Below, in pieces: positions 1 to 6,207 of a stretch of 7,840 nt of DNA. Each line of letters opens with the position of its first letter. Position 1 is the stretch's first letter. Made by a program: the position numbers and the translations under genes. Source of the DNA: Burkholderiales bacterium (GTDB lineage Bacteria > Pseudomonadota > Gammaproteobacteria > Burkholderiales > Burkholderiaceae_C); the NCBI GenBank assembly GCA_947450745.1, contig CANFYD010000156.1, forward strand, positions 1 to 7,840. The letters are read 5' to 3'. The notes below the pieces were generated by a model, which ran no database searches, was not told the DNA's origin, and saw only the letters and a program-made list of their open reading frames with translations.

Positions 1-844
1 GCAGCGCCACCGTCAAGGCAAACAGGCTCAGCAGCGACAGCACCGGCCAGCGCAGCAAGGCGACAAAGCCCGGCGCCGCTGAGGGCAGCTGAGCCAGCCA
101 CGGCATCGGCAACTCGGGCATGGCCGCCCGCGCACCGAGCAGGCTGGCATCGACACCAAGCGCCAGCAGACCCGAGTACAACAAGGACGCGCTGCCCACC
201 CCCACCAGCAGCGGCGGCAGCGGCGACGACCATCGCGTCGCCAACCAGGAAGCTGCAATGGCAACGCAGCCAATTCCAGCCGCGCCGAGCGACAGGCCTT
301 GGGTCAAAGCCCACAGCCGGGTGTTGAAACCGTGCCCCAGCAGCACCGGCAGGGCAGTCGCCATCAGCAGCAGCCCGATGCCACTGAGCAGCCCCACCTG
401 AACCGGGTGCGGCGTGAACTTGACCAGGGCACCCAGCCGCAACAGGCCAAAAATATATTGCAAGGCCCCAGCCGCCGCTAGGCCCAAACCGAGCAAGGCC
501 AGCAGTTGCAGCAGATCGCCCGAGCTCTGCAACGGATGGTGGACCAACAGGCCGGCCACCAGACCGGCCGTCAACAAGGCCGTGGCAGTCTTCGCGCCGC
601 TGACCACCCGTCTGCCACCCATCGTGCAGGCCACGATGTTGACCAGCGCCGCCCCCAGCAGCGCCAGCGCCATCGCCTGTGGAGCAAACGCTGGCCCCAA
701 CGGTGCCAGCGCGATCAGCCCATAAGCTGCATTTTCAGGGGCATGAGCAATCGCTGCACCCACGACGCGGCCCGCGTCAGAGGCTTTTTTGCGCCAGCCG
801 GCAGGACGGTCTACGGCAGCCATAGCGCTTGAATTGTTTGACAT
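1..844 (-). CDS. SulP/SLC26-family anion transporter, N-terminal part (runs off left edge)
   Basis: Membrane transporter of the SulP (SLC26) family, which moves sulfate, bicarbonate or other inorganic anions across the inner membrane. The frame is open from the ATG at 844 to the left edge, giving 281 visible residues; the C-terminus is missing. Seen in the sequence: a short hydrophilic N-terminus, then a chain of hydrophobic segments (about residues 40-75, 82-100, 110-135, 145-170, 183-200, 208-230, 258-281). Residues 135-157 (LRLG..VKFTPHPVQVG..SGIG) match the conserved SulP stretch after the fourth to fifth helix, and YGLIALAPLGP at 41-51 fits the family's early helix region. Start choice: an in-frame ATG also lies at 823; neither has a good Shine-Dalgarno sequence, and the longer form is given. 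It follows the kinase gene by 64 bases and may be the last gene of that operon. The substrate cannot be told, and whether the usual C-terminal STAS domain is present cannot be seen. Confidence 0.8.
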   Translation of the reverse strand, partial: MSNNSSAMAAVDRPAGWRKKASDAGRVVGAAIAHAPENAAYGLIALAPLGPAFAPQAMALALLGAALVNIVACTMGGRRVVSGAKTATALLTAGLVAGLLVHHPLQSSGDLLQLLALLGLGLAAAGALQYIFGLLRLGALVKFTPHPVQVGLLSGIGLLLMATALPVLLGHGFNTRLWALTQGLSLGAAGIGCVAIAASWLATRWSSPLPPLLVGVGSASLLYSGLLALGVDASLLGARAAMPELPMPWLAQLPSAAPGFVALLRWPVLSLLSLFALTVAL

Positions 845-908
845 AGGGAGCCAAGCATAGCGACACACGCTAACAGCGCTTGCGAACGGCACAGGCCGCA
901 CAGCGGAC

Positions 909-1358
909 TTACTGGCGGTGAATGGCGATGCTCAACCGGTTGCGGCCGTTGGCGCGCAGGTAAGTGACCGACTTGGCACGCTGGCGCACCAGCATCAGGC
1001 CCAATCCGCCAATCGCTGCTTCGGCGATTGATCCGGGCCGTTGCGGCTCGGCAGCTGAGACCGGATCGAAGGCGATGCCGTCGTCTTCGAAGCAAAGCAA
1101 CAGCGCATCAGGTTCGGCCTGCACATTCAGCTCAACCCAGTGTGGGCCGGGATCCTTGAACGCATGCAGGACTACATTCATCAGCGTTTCTTCCAGAATG
1201 AGTTCTAGATTGAATTGCGCTTGCTGACTCAGGTCCAACGGCGGCAAAAAACCTGCCATTGCCTGCCGCGCCAGCTCAAGCGAATCCAACCTGGCGGGAA
1301 GCGACAGGTGCAGCGTTGTGTTGGCTGGCGGAGCAGGTGCCAAAGTCTTGTCGGTCAT
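909..1358 (-). CDS. RsbW/SpoIIAB-like HATPase serine kinase (anti-sigma-type switch protein)
   Basis: Small GHKL-fold ATP-binding protein of the RsbW/SpoIIAB kind. In this family the protein phosphorylates a serine on its partner STAS protein, and binds and holds an output protein (often a sigma factor) when the STAS partner is phosphorylated. From the ATG at 1358 it has 149 residues, normal for the family. Visible motifs: N-box E57..N61 in EETLMNVVLHAF, with the catalytic-type glutamate four residues before the Mg-binding asparagine; G1 box D92-D93-G94 in FEDDGIAFDP; and G2-type GGLGL at 117-121. A GTG six bases further upstream (1364) is an alternative start, and neither start has a clear ribosome site. 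The gene begins 18 bases after the STAS stop codon, so the two are almost certainly co-transcribed and possibly translationally coupled. The output partner is not in the window. Family assignment is firm; the target is unknown. Confidence 0.88.
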   Translation of the reverse strand: MTDKTLAPAPPANTTLHLSLPARLDSLELARQAMAGFLPPLDLSQQAQFNLELILEETLMNVVLHAFKDPGPHWVELNVQAEPDALLLCFEDDGIAFDPVSAAEPQRPGSIAEAAIGGLGLMLVRQRAKSVTYLRANGRNRLSIAIHRQ

Positions 1359-1376
1359 GAGCACGAGTTGCGCGGA

Positions 1377-1718
1377 TCAGGCGCCGAATTTCTCCAGCGC
1401 CAGTTGCTCGGTAGCGAAGAGCGGAATGATCTGATCCACCGCCGCTTGCTCAAGCAGATCCTGCACCATCGCCTGGGCGCCGAACATCGCCATGCCAACC
1501 CCTTTGGCGTTGAGCGCCCGAGCACTGGAAATCAGCAAGCGGATGCCCATCGAGGCAATAAAAGGCACGCCGGCCAGATCGATCAAGGCATTACGGCCCG
1601 TAGCGGCCGTTGCGGCAGTGAAGCGCAGACCGATTTGATCGGCCCCGGCTGCGTCGAGGCGGCCTTCTAGCCGGATACATACCGTCGTGCTGCCGATTTC
1701 AATGACTTCCAGTTGCAT
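1377..1718 (-). CDS. STAS-domain anti-anti-sigma factor-like protein (RsbV/SpoIIAA type)
   Basis: Single STAS-domain protein of 113 residues, the antagonist in a partner-switching pathway. When unphosphorylated it is expected to bind the neighbouring kinase and release the kinase's other partner. The fold signature is clear: the strand ending in LEGRLDAAGAD (residues 17-27), then LIDLAGVPFIASMGIRLL (45-62). The switch serine of RsbV/SpoIIAA corresponds to Ser56 in FIASMG. The aspartate that usually precedes it is alanine here, while the serine and following glycine are kept. The start at 1718 is chosen because GAGGGA at 1725-1730 lies six bases upstream. The reading frame stays open further upstream (ATG at 1739, GTG at 1748), but those starts would put this ribosome site inside the gene. 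It lies between phosphatase and kinase genes in the standard order for this pathway, and appears to have its own promoter in the gap upstream. Confidence 0.9.
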   Translation of the reverse strand: MQLEVIEIGSTTVCIRLEGRLDAAGADQIGLRFTAATAATGRNALIDLAGVPFIASMGIRLLISSARALNAKGVGMAMFGAQAMVQDLLEQAAVDQIIPLFATEQLALEKFGA

Positions 1719-1724
1719 TGCAAT

Positions 1725-1730
1725 TCCCTC
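1725..1730 (-). promoter_or_regulatory. Ribosome binding site of the STAS gene
   Basis: GAGGGA on the minus strand, six bases before the ATG at 1718. It is the best Shine-Dalgarno match in the four-gene minus-strand group, and it decides in favour of the 1718 start over the upstream ATG (1739) and GTG (1748) in the same frame. Confidence 0.7.
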
Positions 1731-1783
1731 GTCACCCATTGGGCTCACCCGCCTACAGACCCGAAATGGGCGCAGTCCTCGGT

Positions 1784-1813
1784 TTTATAACCCCTCATCT
1801 TGGCGGCTTTCAA
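1784..1813 (-). promoter_or_regulatory. Predicted sigma70-type promoter for the STAS-kinase(-SulP) genes
   Basis: On the minus strand TTGAAA (-35, 1808-1813) is followed after 18 bases by TATAAA (-10, 1784-1789). Each hexamer matches the sigma70 consensus at five of six positions. Transcription would begin near 1776, leaving a leader of about 60 bases before the STAS ATG at 1718. The promoter sits in the 128-base gap after the phosphatase stop codon, so the downstream genes could be expressed separately from the phosphatase. The hexamers are seen directly; activity is inferred. Confidence 0.55.
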
Positions 1814-1830
1814 TGACGGTTTGATGACGG
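1813..1830 (-). promoter_or_regulatory. PHO-box-like direct repeat (candidate OmpR/PhoB-family regulator site)
   Basis: The minus strand reads CCGTCAT-CAAA-CCGTCAT. The E. coli PHO box consensus is two CTGTCAT-type heptamers separated by four A/T bases; this site matches it at 15 of 18 positions, failing at the second base of each heptamer and the first spacer base. The eleven-base period is one helical turn, as expected for tandem binding of an OmpR/PhoB-type response regulator. The site abuts the predicted -35 hexamer, sharing one base. In classical Pho promoters the box takes the place of the -35 about ten bases above the -10; here it is about 23 bases above, so the arrangement is not the classical one. 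Regulation by PhoB itself is inference. Confidence 0.5.
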
Positions 1831-1834
1831 TTTG
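1813..1834. repeat. Perfect 11-bp tandem repeat, two copies
   Basis: ATGACGGTTTG occurs twice head to tail on the plus strand (1813-1823 and 1824-1834) in the gap between the phosphatase and STAS genes. The pair is flanked by TTGGCGG on both sides (1800-1806 and 1832-1838, the second overlapping the repeat). It contains the PHO-box-like site described separately. Confidence 0.85.
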
Positions 1835-1846
1835 GCGGATTGCAGT

Positions 1847-3106
1847 TCAACGCCGCTTCACCAGCACCATGGTGATGTCATCCTCTTGCGGCGCACCACG
1901 CGCGAAATTTTGCAGCTCTGCCAGCAAGTGGGCGGCAAACTCCTCTGCTGAGGCCAACTGGTGCTGGGAAAGCAAATGTTCGACCCTGGCTCGACCGAAC
2001 TGCTCGCCGTCCGGCGCTTCGTATTCGTAGACGCCATCTGTCAGCAAGCAAAGAATATCGCCCCGCGCCAACTCGATGCTGACTGGCGGACGCAGCTGAG
2101 TAATGGGCATCGCCCCCATCGGGAAGCTGGTCGCCTTGTAGCTGGTGCAGGCGCAAGCGGTGGCCTGAAAGTGCAAGATCGGGCCTTGGCCGCCACTGAG
2201 AAAACGCAAATGGTGCGTGACGGTGTCGAGCAAGCCGATAAACGCGGTGACAAACCGACCTTCGGTCAAGGTGGCTGCCAGTTGGTCATTGACGTGGCGA
2301 AAGGCGGACTCGAGATCGGCACCGAGCCGCAGCGCCATACGCAACATTGCGTGCATCTGAGTGACGGACAGCGCTGGCGCGATGCCGTGCCCGGTGGCGT
2401 CACCCAGCACCAGCAACAAGCCCTGCTCGGTCAAAGCGATGTCGTAAGTGTCGCCACCGGTCAGCGAGGCCGGCAAAAACGTGCAGTGCATGTCATACCC
2501 AGCAACCAAGGGCAGGACGCCGGGCAACGTACCAAGCTGGACTTCGCGCGCCAGTTGCAGTTCCTGGCGCATCAGCTCGCCCTGGATCACGGCTTCGGAC
2601 ATCCGTACACGCGTCAAAGCAACAGCGCATTGCGCCGCCAAAGCTTCGGCCAATGGCTCGACATCGGGTGTGAAAATGCCGTCCAGCCGATTCAGCACCT
2701 GCATCACGCCGACCAATACGCCGAGATGATCGATCAAGGGCAAGGTCAGAATACAACGGGTGCGGAATCCTGACTGGCGGTCCACCTCGGCATTGAAGCG
2801 GGGATCGGCATAGCAATCAGGCACGTTGATCAAGCGTTGGTCGTGCGCGCAGACGCCAACCAAGCCCGTGCCCAAAGGCACGCGCAGGTGCGGGATGTCT
2901 GCGGATATCTCCAGCACCAGTTCCCCCGCCGCTGCGTCGAGCAGCCAGATCGAACTTCGCTCGGCGCGCAGCACCTGCCGCGCCGCAGCAGCTACCTCGG
3001 CCAGCATGGCTGTCAAATCGAAGGGTGCCGCCAATGCACGCGTCACGGCCAGCACGGCCGCCAGTTCCTGACGCGAAAGCGCGTCAGACGTTTTCTGAGA
3101 ATCCAT
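1847..3106 (-). CDS. GAF-SpoIIE (PP2C-type) serine phosphatase, RsbU-like
   Basis: Cytoplasmic PPM/PP2C-family phosphatase of 419 residues, the likely activator of the adjacent STAS protein by removing phosphate from its switch serine. Domains in order: a short N-terminus; a GAF sensor domain at about 25-165 (VLRAERSSIWLLDAAAGELV, then IDHLGVLVGVMQVLNR); a helical linker with the usual ELQLAREVQLGTLP at 182-195; and a SpoIIE-type catalytic domain at about 200-419. Metal-site aspartates are kept: D219 in GGDTYD, D236 in GDATGHG, D357 in LLTDG, and D409/D410 in QEDDITM. So it should be active. No transmembrane segment is seen, so the signal is probably a cytoplasmic small molecule or protein sensed by GAF; the ligand is unknown. 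The ATG at 3106 is preferred; a GTG at 3172 would add 22 residues, and neither has a strong ribosome site. It is first in the minus-strand group, divergent from the cyclase-like gene. Confidence 0.92.
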   Translation of the reverse strand: MDSQKTSDALSRQELAAVLAVTRALAAPFDLTAMLAEVAAAARQVLRAERSSIWLLDAAAGELVLEISADIPHLRVPLGTGLVGVCAHDQRLINVPDCYADPRFNAEVDRQSGFRTRCILTLPLIDHLGVLVGVMQVLNRLDGIFTPDVEPLAEALAAQCAVALTRVRMSEAVIQGELMRQELQLAREVQLGTLPGVLPLVAGYDMHCTFLPASLTGGDTYDIALTEQGLLLVLGDATGHGIAPALSVTQMHAMLRMALRLGADLESAFRHVNDQLAATLTEGRFVTAFIGLLDTVTHHLRFLSGGQGPILHFQATACACTSYKATSFPMGAMPITQLRPPVSIELARGDILCLLTDGVYEYEAPDGEQFGRARVEHLLSQHQLASAEEFAAHLLAELQNFARGAPQEDDITMVLVKRR

Positions 3107-3324
3107 TTTTATCGGCAGCCCGTTCAAGGTCACAAAGATTTGCCGGGAATCGTCGCATAGGCGGCACACCACGGTTGTTCGGCAGGACTGAGCACAAGCC
3201 GTCGCCCCAACGAATCTATGATCAACCGCCCTGCAGCGACCGATTTTCAGTTACAAGCACGCCCGATTCGGGGTCCAGCGCGAGTTAGGGTCCAACGCAA
3301 CAGGACTGGGAGAGTGAGCCTCGA
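3107..3324. promoter_or_regulatory. Divergent intergenic region between phosphatase and cyclase-like genes
   Basis: About 218 bases between two divergent starts must hold promoters for both genes. Visible items are weak: a TATGAT hexamer at 3217-3222 on the plus strand without a convincing -35, and two GGGTCCA copies 17 bases apart (3271-3277 and 3288-3294) close upstream of the plus-strand gene. GGGAGAG at 3308-3314 is a ribosome-site-like purine run ten bases before the ATG at 3325, rather far for a strong site. No terminator or RNA gene is seen. If the phosphatase uses the GTG at 3172 the region shrinks to 152 bases. Confidence 0.45.
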
Positions 3325-6162
3325 ATGAGTGAAATTCGTGCCCTGCTGCTGACCGACGTGGTCGACAGCACGCAACTGTCGGAAGCCTTGGGTGACGCGG
3401 CAATGGCCGAAGTCTGGGTCCAGCATGACCGGGTGGCCCGCGACCTGCTGCCCACTTGGCGAGGGCGCGAAATCGACAAAACCGACGGCATGCTGCTGAT
3501 GTTCGACGGCGCGCTGGACGCCGTGCACTATGCGCAGGCTTATCACTCGGCGATTGCGGCCTTGAACGTGCCGCTGAAGGCACGTGCAGGCCTCCATGTG
3601 GGCCCGGTGATGCTGCGCGAGAACACGCCGGGCGACGTGGCCTGTGGTGCCAAACCGCTCGAAGTCGACGGCCTGGCCAAGCCGATGGCGGCTCGCATCA
3701 TGTCGATGGCCCAGGGCGCGCAGACCTTGCTCAGCAGCGAGGCCAGGGCGAATCTGGGGCCAGCAATTCCGGCTGAATTGCGCGTCGAGTCACATGGCCA
3801 TTGGATGGTGAAGGGGATTGCGGACGCGGTGGAGATCTTCGAGATCGGCGCGCCAGACCTGCAGTTTTGCACCCCAAGCGATGGCGACAAGGTCTACCGC
3901 GTCACCCGCACGGGTGACTGCTGGCTGCCGGTCAGGGACATCCCCAACAACCTGCCGCAACAAGGCAGCAGCTTCATCGGCCGCGAGCAGGAGCTGCGCG
4001 ACATCAAGGCCTTGCTGAGCAGCGCCCGACTGGTCACCTTGCTGGGCATGGGCGGCCTGGGCAAAACTCGGCTGAGCTTGCAGGCGGCGCAGCAGTTGAT
4101 GCATCAGTTCCCTGACGGCGTCTGGTTCGTGGATCTGGCACCGATCAGCGATCCGGCGCTGGCCTTGGCTGAGGCAGCGCAGGTCTTGGGCGTGCGCCAG
4201 GAGCCGGAGCGCGCCTTGCTGCAGTCGGTCTGTGCGCACTTGAAGACGCGCCGCGTGCTGATGATTTTTGACAACTGCGAGCACCTGATCGACGCCGCCG
4301 CCCAGCTCGCGCACGCCATCGTCAAGGCTGCGCCCCAAGTGCGGCTGGCAGCGTCGAGCCGTGAGGCCCTGCACATTCCGGGCGAGCGCATCTATCCCAT
4401 CCTGCCGCTGCCGCTGCCCAAAGTCGGCGATGGCCTCGCCGCGCTGATGCAATCGACCGCCGTGCGCTTGTTCGTCGACCGTGCCCAAGCCCACAAGCCC
4501 AGTTTCGAGCTGACTGAAGGAAGTGCGGCCGCCGTGAATGAACTGGTGACTCGGCTGGAAGGCATTCCGCTGGCGCTGGAACTGGCGGCTGCGCGTGTGC
4601 GCTCGCTGTCGGTGATGGACATCAACCGGCGCCTGAACGACCGTTACAAGATCCTGATCGGCGGCTCGCGCGTGCTGCAGCAACGCCAGCAAACCTTGCG
4701 CGCACTGGTGGACTGGTCCTACGACCTGCTGCACGACAGCGAAAAGACGCTGCTGAACCGGCTGGCCCCGTTCAAGGGCGGATTCGATATGGAAGCGGCC
4801 GAAGCCGTCTGCAGCGACGAGTTGCTGCCGGCGGACGATGTGCTCGATCTGCTGTCGTCGTTGGTGGAAAAGTCGCTGGTCATGCAGAGCGACAGCAACG
4901 ACAGCAGCGACAGCAGCGACAGCAGCCGCTACAAGATGCTGGAAACGATTCGCGACTACGCCTGCGAGAAATTGCTTGAATGTGGCGAGGCCGACGATCT
5001 GGCGGCCGCGCATTGCGACTATTTCTTTGCCTTGGCCAAGCGGGCGCGGGACGGCTTGAACGGACCGCAACAGGGCTTCTGGCTGACCCGCCTCGAAACC
5101 GAGCAAGACAATCTGCGCGCGGCGATGAGTGTGGCGCAGGCCGACACGGGCCGGGTCGATCCGATCGTCACCGTCAAGCTGGCGGTGGCGCTGCAGCGCT
5201 ATTGGATTCTGCGCGGCCACGCCACCGAAGGCCGGGCCGAGGTGCAGGCGATGTTGGCACTGCCAGCGGTGCAAGCCTCAGGCGTGGCCAAAGCATTCGC
5301 GCTCTACGTCGGCGCGACGCTGGCCTGGAGCCAGAGCGACCATGCGGGCGCGCTGACTGCGCTGGCCACCTGTCTCGAGCTGCGCCGCGCACACAACAAG
5401 CCTGAAAACGTGGCGACCACCTTGTCCGCTATCGCCCTGGCCAAAATGAGCGCCGGAGATGCGCTGGGGGCTCGCGAGGCAGCTCTGGAAGCCTTGACGC
5501 TGTTCCGCCAATGCCAGCACTCAGTCGGTGAGGCAGCAGTCTTGTTGCAACTCGGCCAGATCGACCTCTATTTGGGTGACGACACGCAGGCCAGCCAGCA
5601 CCTGCAGCAAGCATTGGCGATCGCACGGCAGATCAAGCACCCCGAAACCGAGGGCGAAGCCGAGCTGACGCTCGGTCAATTGGCCTTCGAGACCGGCGAC
5701 GTGACCCTGGCCGAACAGGGTTTCGAGCGCGCGCTGAAGGTCTGCCTGGCCGCAGGCGACCGACGCGGTGCCGCCAATGCCTTGTGGTGGCAGGGCAAGA
5801 CCGATCTGCAGGCCGGCCGGCTGTTGCTGGCGAAAGTCCGCTTGGACGAGGCCTTGAGCGCCTTCAACGCCTTCGACATGCGCGAACAGTTGTTGGCCTG
5901 TCTGCAAGACCATGCCGCGCTGGCCTTGCAGACCGACCAGCTGTTGGCAGCGGTCGGGCTGGCCGCAGCGGCCAGTCATCTGCATCAGAACGCACGCTTG
6001 GCCAGGTCAAGCCGGGCCCAAGCGGCCTGGCAAACGCTGCTGGGACGGCTGGGTGAAGCTTGCCCCGCACTGGAGTTCAAGGCCCGCTGGCAACAGGCCA
6101 GTGAATGGGAGACTGCCGAGGCGGTGCGCCGGGCCTTGAGCTTGGCGTTGAAGCCGGCTTGA
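3325..6162 (+). CDS. Class III cyclase-like domain / STAND NTPase / TPR signalling protein
   Basis: Large cytoplasmic protein of 945 residues. Residues 5-175 form a class III nucleotide cyclase-like domain: LLTDVVDSTQL with metal-type D11, DKTDGMLLMF with D54, GLHVGPVML at 89-97, MAARIMSMA at 121-129, and VKGIADAVEIFEI near its end. About 215-450 is an AfsR/MalT-like STAND NTPase: FIGREQEL (217-224), Walker A GMGGLGKT (241-248), Walker B VLMIFDNCEH (311-320), SSRE (344-347), GIPLALELAAARV (413-425). A winged helix follows at about 455-545 (LVDWSYDLLHDSEKTLLNRL), then a TPR-type helical tail to the end (WLTRLETEQDNLRAAM at 586-601, repeats at about 655-885). No C-terminal LuxR-type helix-turn-helix is seen. 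The cyclase transition-state asparagine position is proline (P120) and the substrate lysine does not align, so cyclase activity is doubtful. Such proteins usually couple ligand or protein sensing by TPR to NTP-driven assembly. Its role here is unknown; it is divergent from the phosphatase. Confidence 0.9.
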   Translation: MSEIRALLLTDVVDSTQLSEALGDAAMAEVWVQHDRVARDLLPTWRGREIDKTDGMLLMFDGALDAVHYAQAYHSAIAALNVPLKARAGLHVGPVMLRENTPGDVACGAKPLEVDGLAKPMAARIMSMAQGAQTLLSSEARANLGPAIPAELRVESHGHWMVKGIADAVEIFEIGAPDLQFCTPSDGDKVYRVTRTGDCWLPVRDIPNNLPQQGSSFIGREQELRDIKALLSSARLVTLLGMGGLGKTRLSLQAAQQLMHQFPDGVWFVDLAPISDPALALAEAAQVLGVRQEPERALLQSVCAHLKTRRVLMIFDNCEHLIDAAAQLAHAIVKAAPQVRLAASSREALHIPGERIYPILPLPLPKVGDGLAALMQSTAVRLFVDRAQAHKPSFELTEGSAAAVNELVTRLEGIPLALELAAARVRSLSVMDINRRLNDRYKILIGGSRVLQQRQQTLRALVDWSYDLLHDSEKTLLNRLAPFKGGFDMEAAEAVCSDELLPADDVLDLLSSLVEKSLVMQSDSNDSSDSSDSSRYKMLETIRDYACEKLLECGEADDLAAAHCDYFFALAKRARDGLNGPQQGFWLTRLETEQDNLRAAMSVAQADTGRVDPIVTVKLAVALQRYWILRGHATEGRAEVQAMLALPAVQASGVAKAFALYVGATLAWSQSDHAGALTALATCLELRRAHNKPENVATTLSAIALAKMSAGDALGAREAALEALTLFRQCQHSVGEAAVLLQLGQIDLYLGDDTQASQHLQQALAIARQIKHPETEGEAELTLGQLAFETGDVTLAEQGFERALKVCLAAGDRRGAANALWWQGKTDLQAGRLLLAKVRLDEALSAFNAFDMREQLLACLQDHAALALQTDQLLAAVGLAAAASHLHQNARLARSSRAQAAWQTLLGRLGEACPALEFKARWQQASEWETAEAVRRALSLALKPA
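4891..4926 (+). repeat. 9-bp in-frame tandem repeat (four units)
   Basis: The unit GACAGCAGC is repeated four times within the cyclase-like/STAND gene. The first unit carries AAC in place of the last AGC. It encodes Asp-Ser-Asn/Ser units at residues 523-534, a hydrophilic loop in the winged-helix region just before RYKMLETIRDYA. Because the unit is nine bases, gain or loss of copies would keep the reading frame. Confidence 0.85.
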
Positions 6163-6207
6163 GCTTTGCCTGTCGAGCGGGGTCAGCAGCTCCGGCCGTG
6201 GCCAGCC

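Noticed and set aside
120..832. Several plus-strand open frames in the first 830 bases
   Set aside because: They are shadows of the minus-strand SulP transporter, whose frame is continuous to the edge and shows hydrophobic helices and a family signature.
1735..1770. Possible leader hairpin CCCATT...AATGGG upstream of the STAS gene
   Set aside because: Six-base stem with a 24-base loop, not extended on either side; not enough to call a regulatory RNA.
1961..2773. 270-residue plus-strand open frame opposite the phosphatase
   Set aside because: It is antisense to a gene with clear catalytic motifs, and the translated sequence has no family character.
3108..3115. GCCGATAA on the minus strand, an exact match to a sigma28 -10 element
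   Set aside because: No TAAAGTTT-like -35 lies 11 bases upstream, and it sits directly against the phosphatase ATG, leaving no leader. Probably chance.
3790..5274. 494-residue open frame on the minus strand opposite the STAND gene
   Set aside because: Composition is rich in Gln, His and Arg with no recognisable motif. It lies wholly within the well-supported 945-residue gene and is a codon-bias shadow.
6135..6166. Direct repeat CTTGAGCTT, two copies, with palindrome AAGCCGGCTT between
   Set aside because: The copies are mostly in coding sequence (Leu-Ser/Leu codons and the stop region). Too short to be distinguished from chance at this GC content.
6163..6207. Possible terminator between the convergent STAND and PEP-CTERM genes (GGCC-GT-GGCC)
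   Set aside because: The loop is two bases, the stem is short with a bulge, and no T-run follows on either strand.
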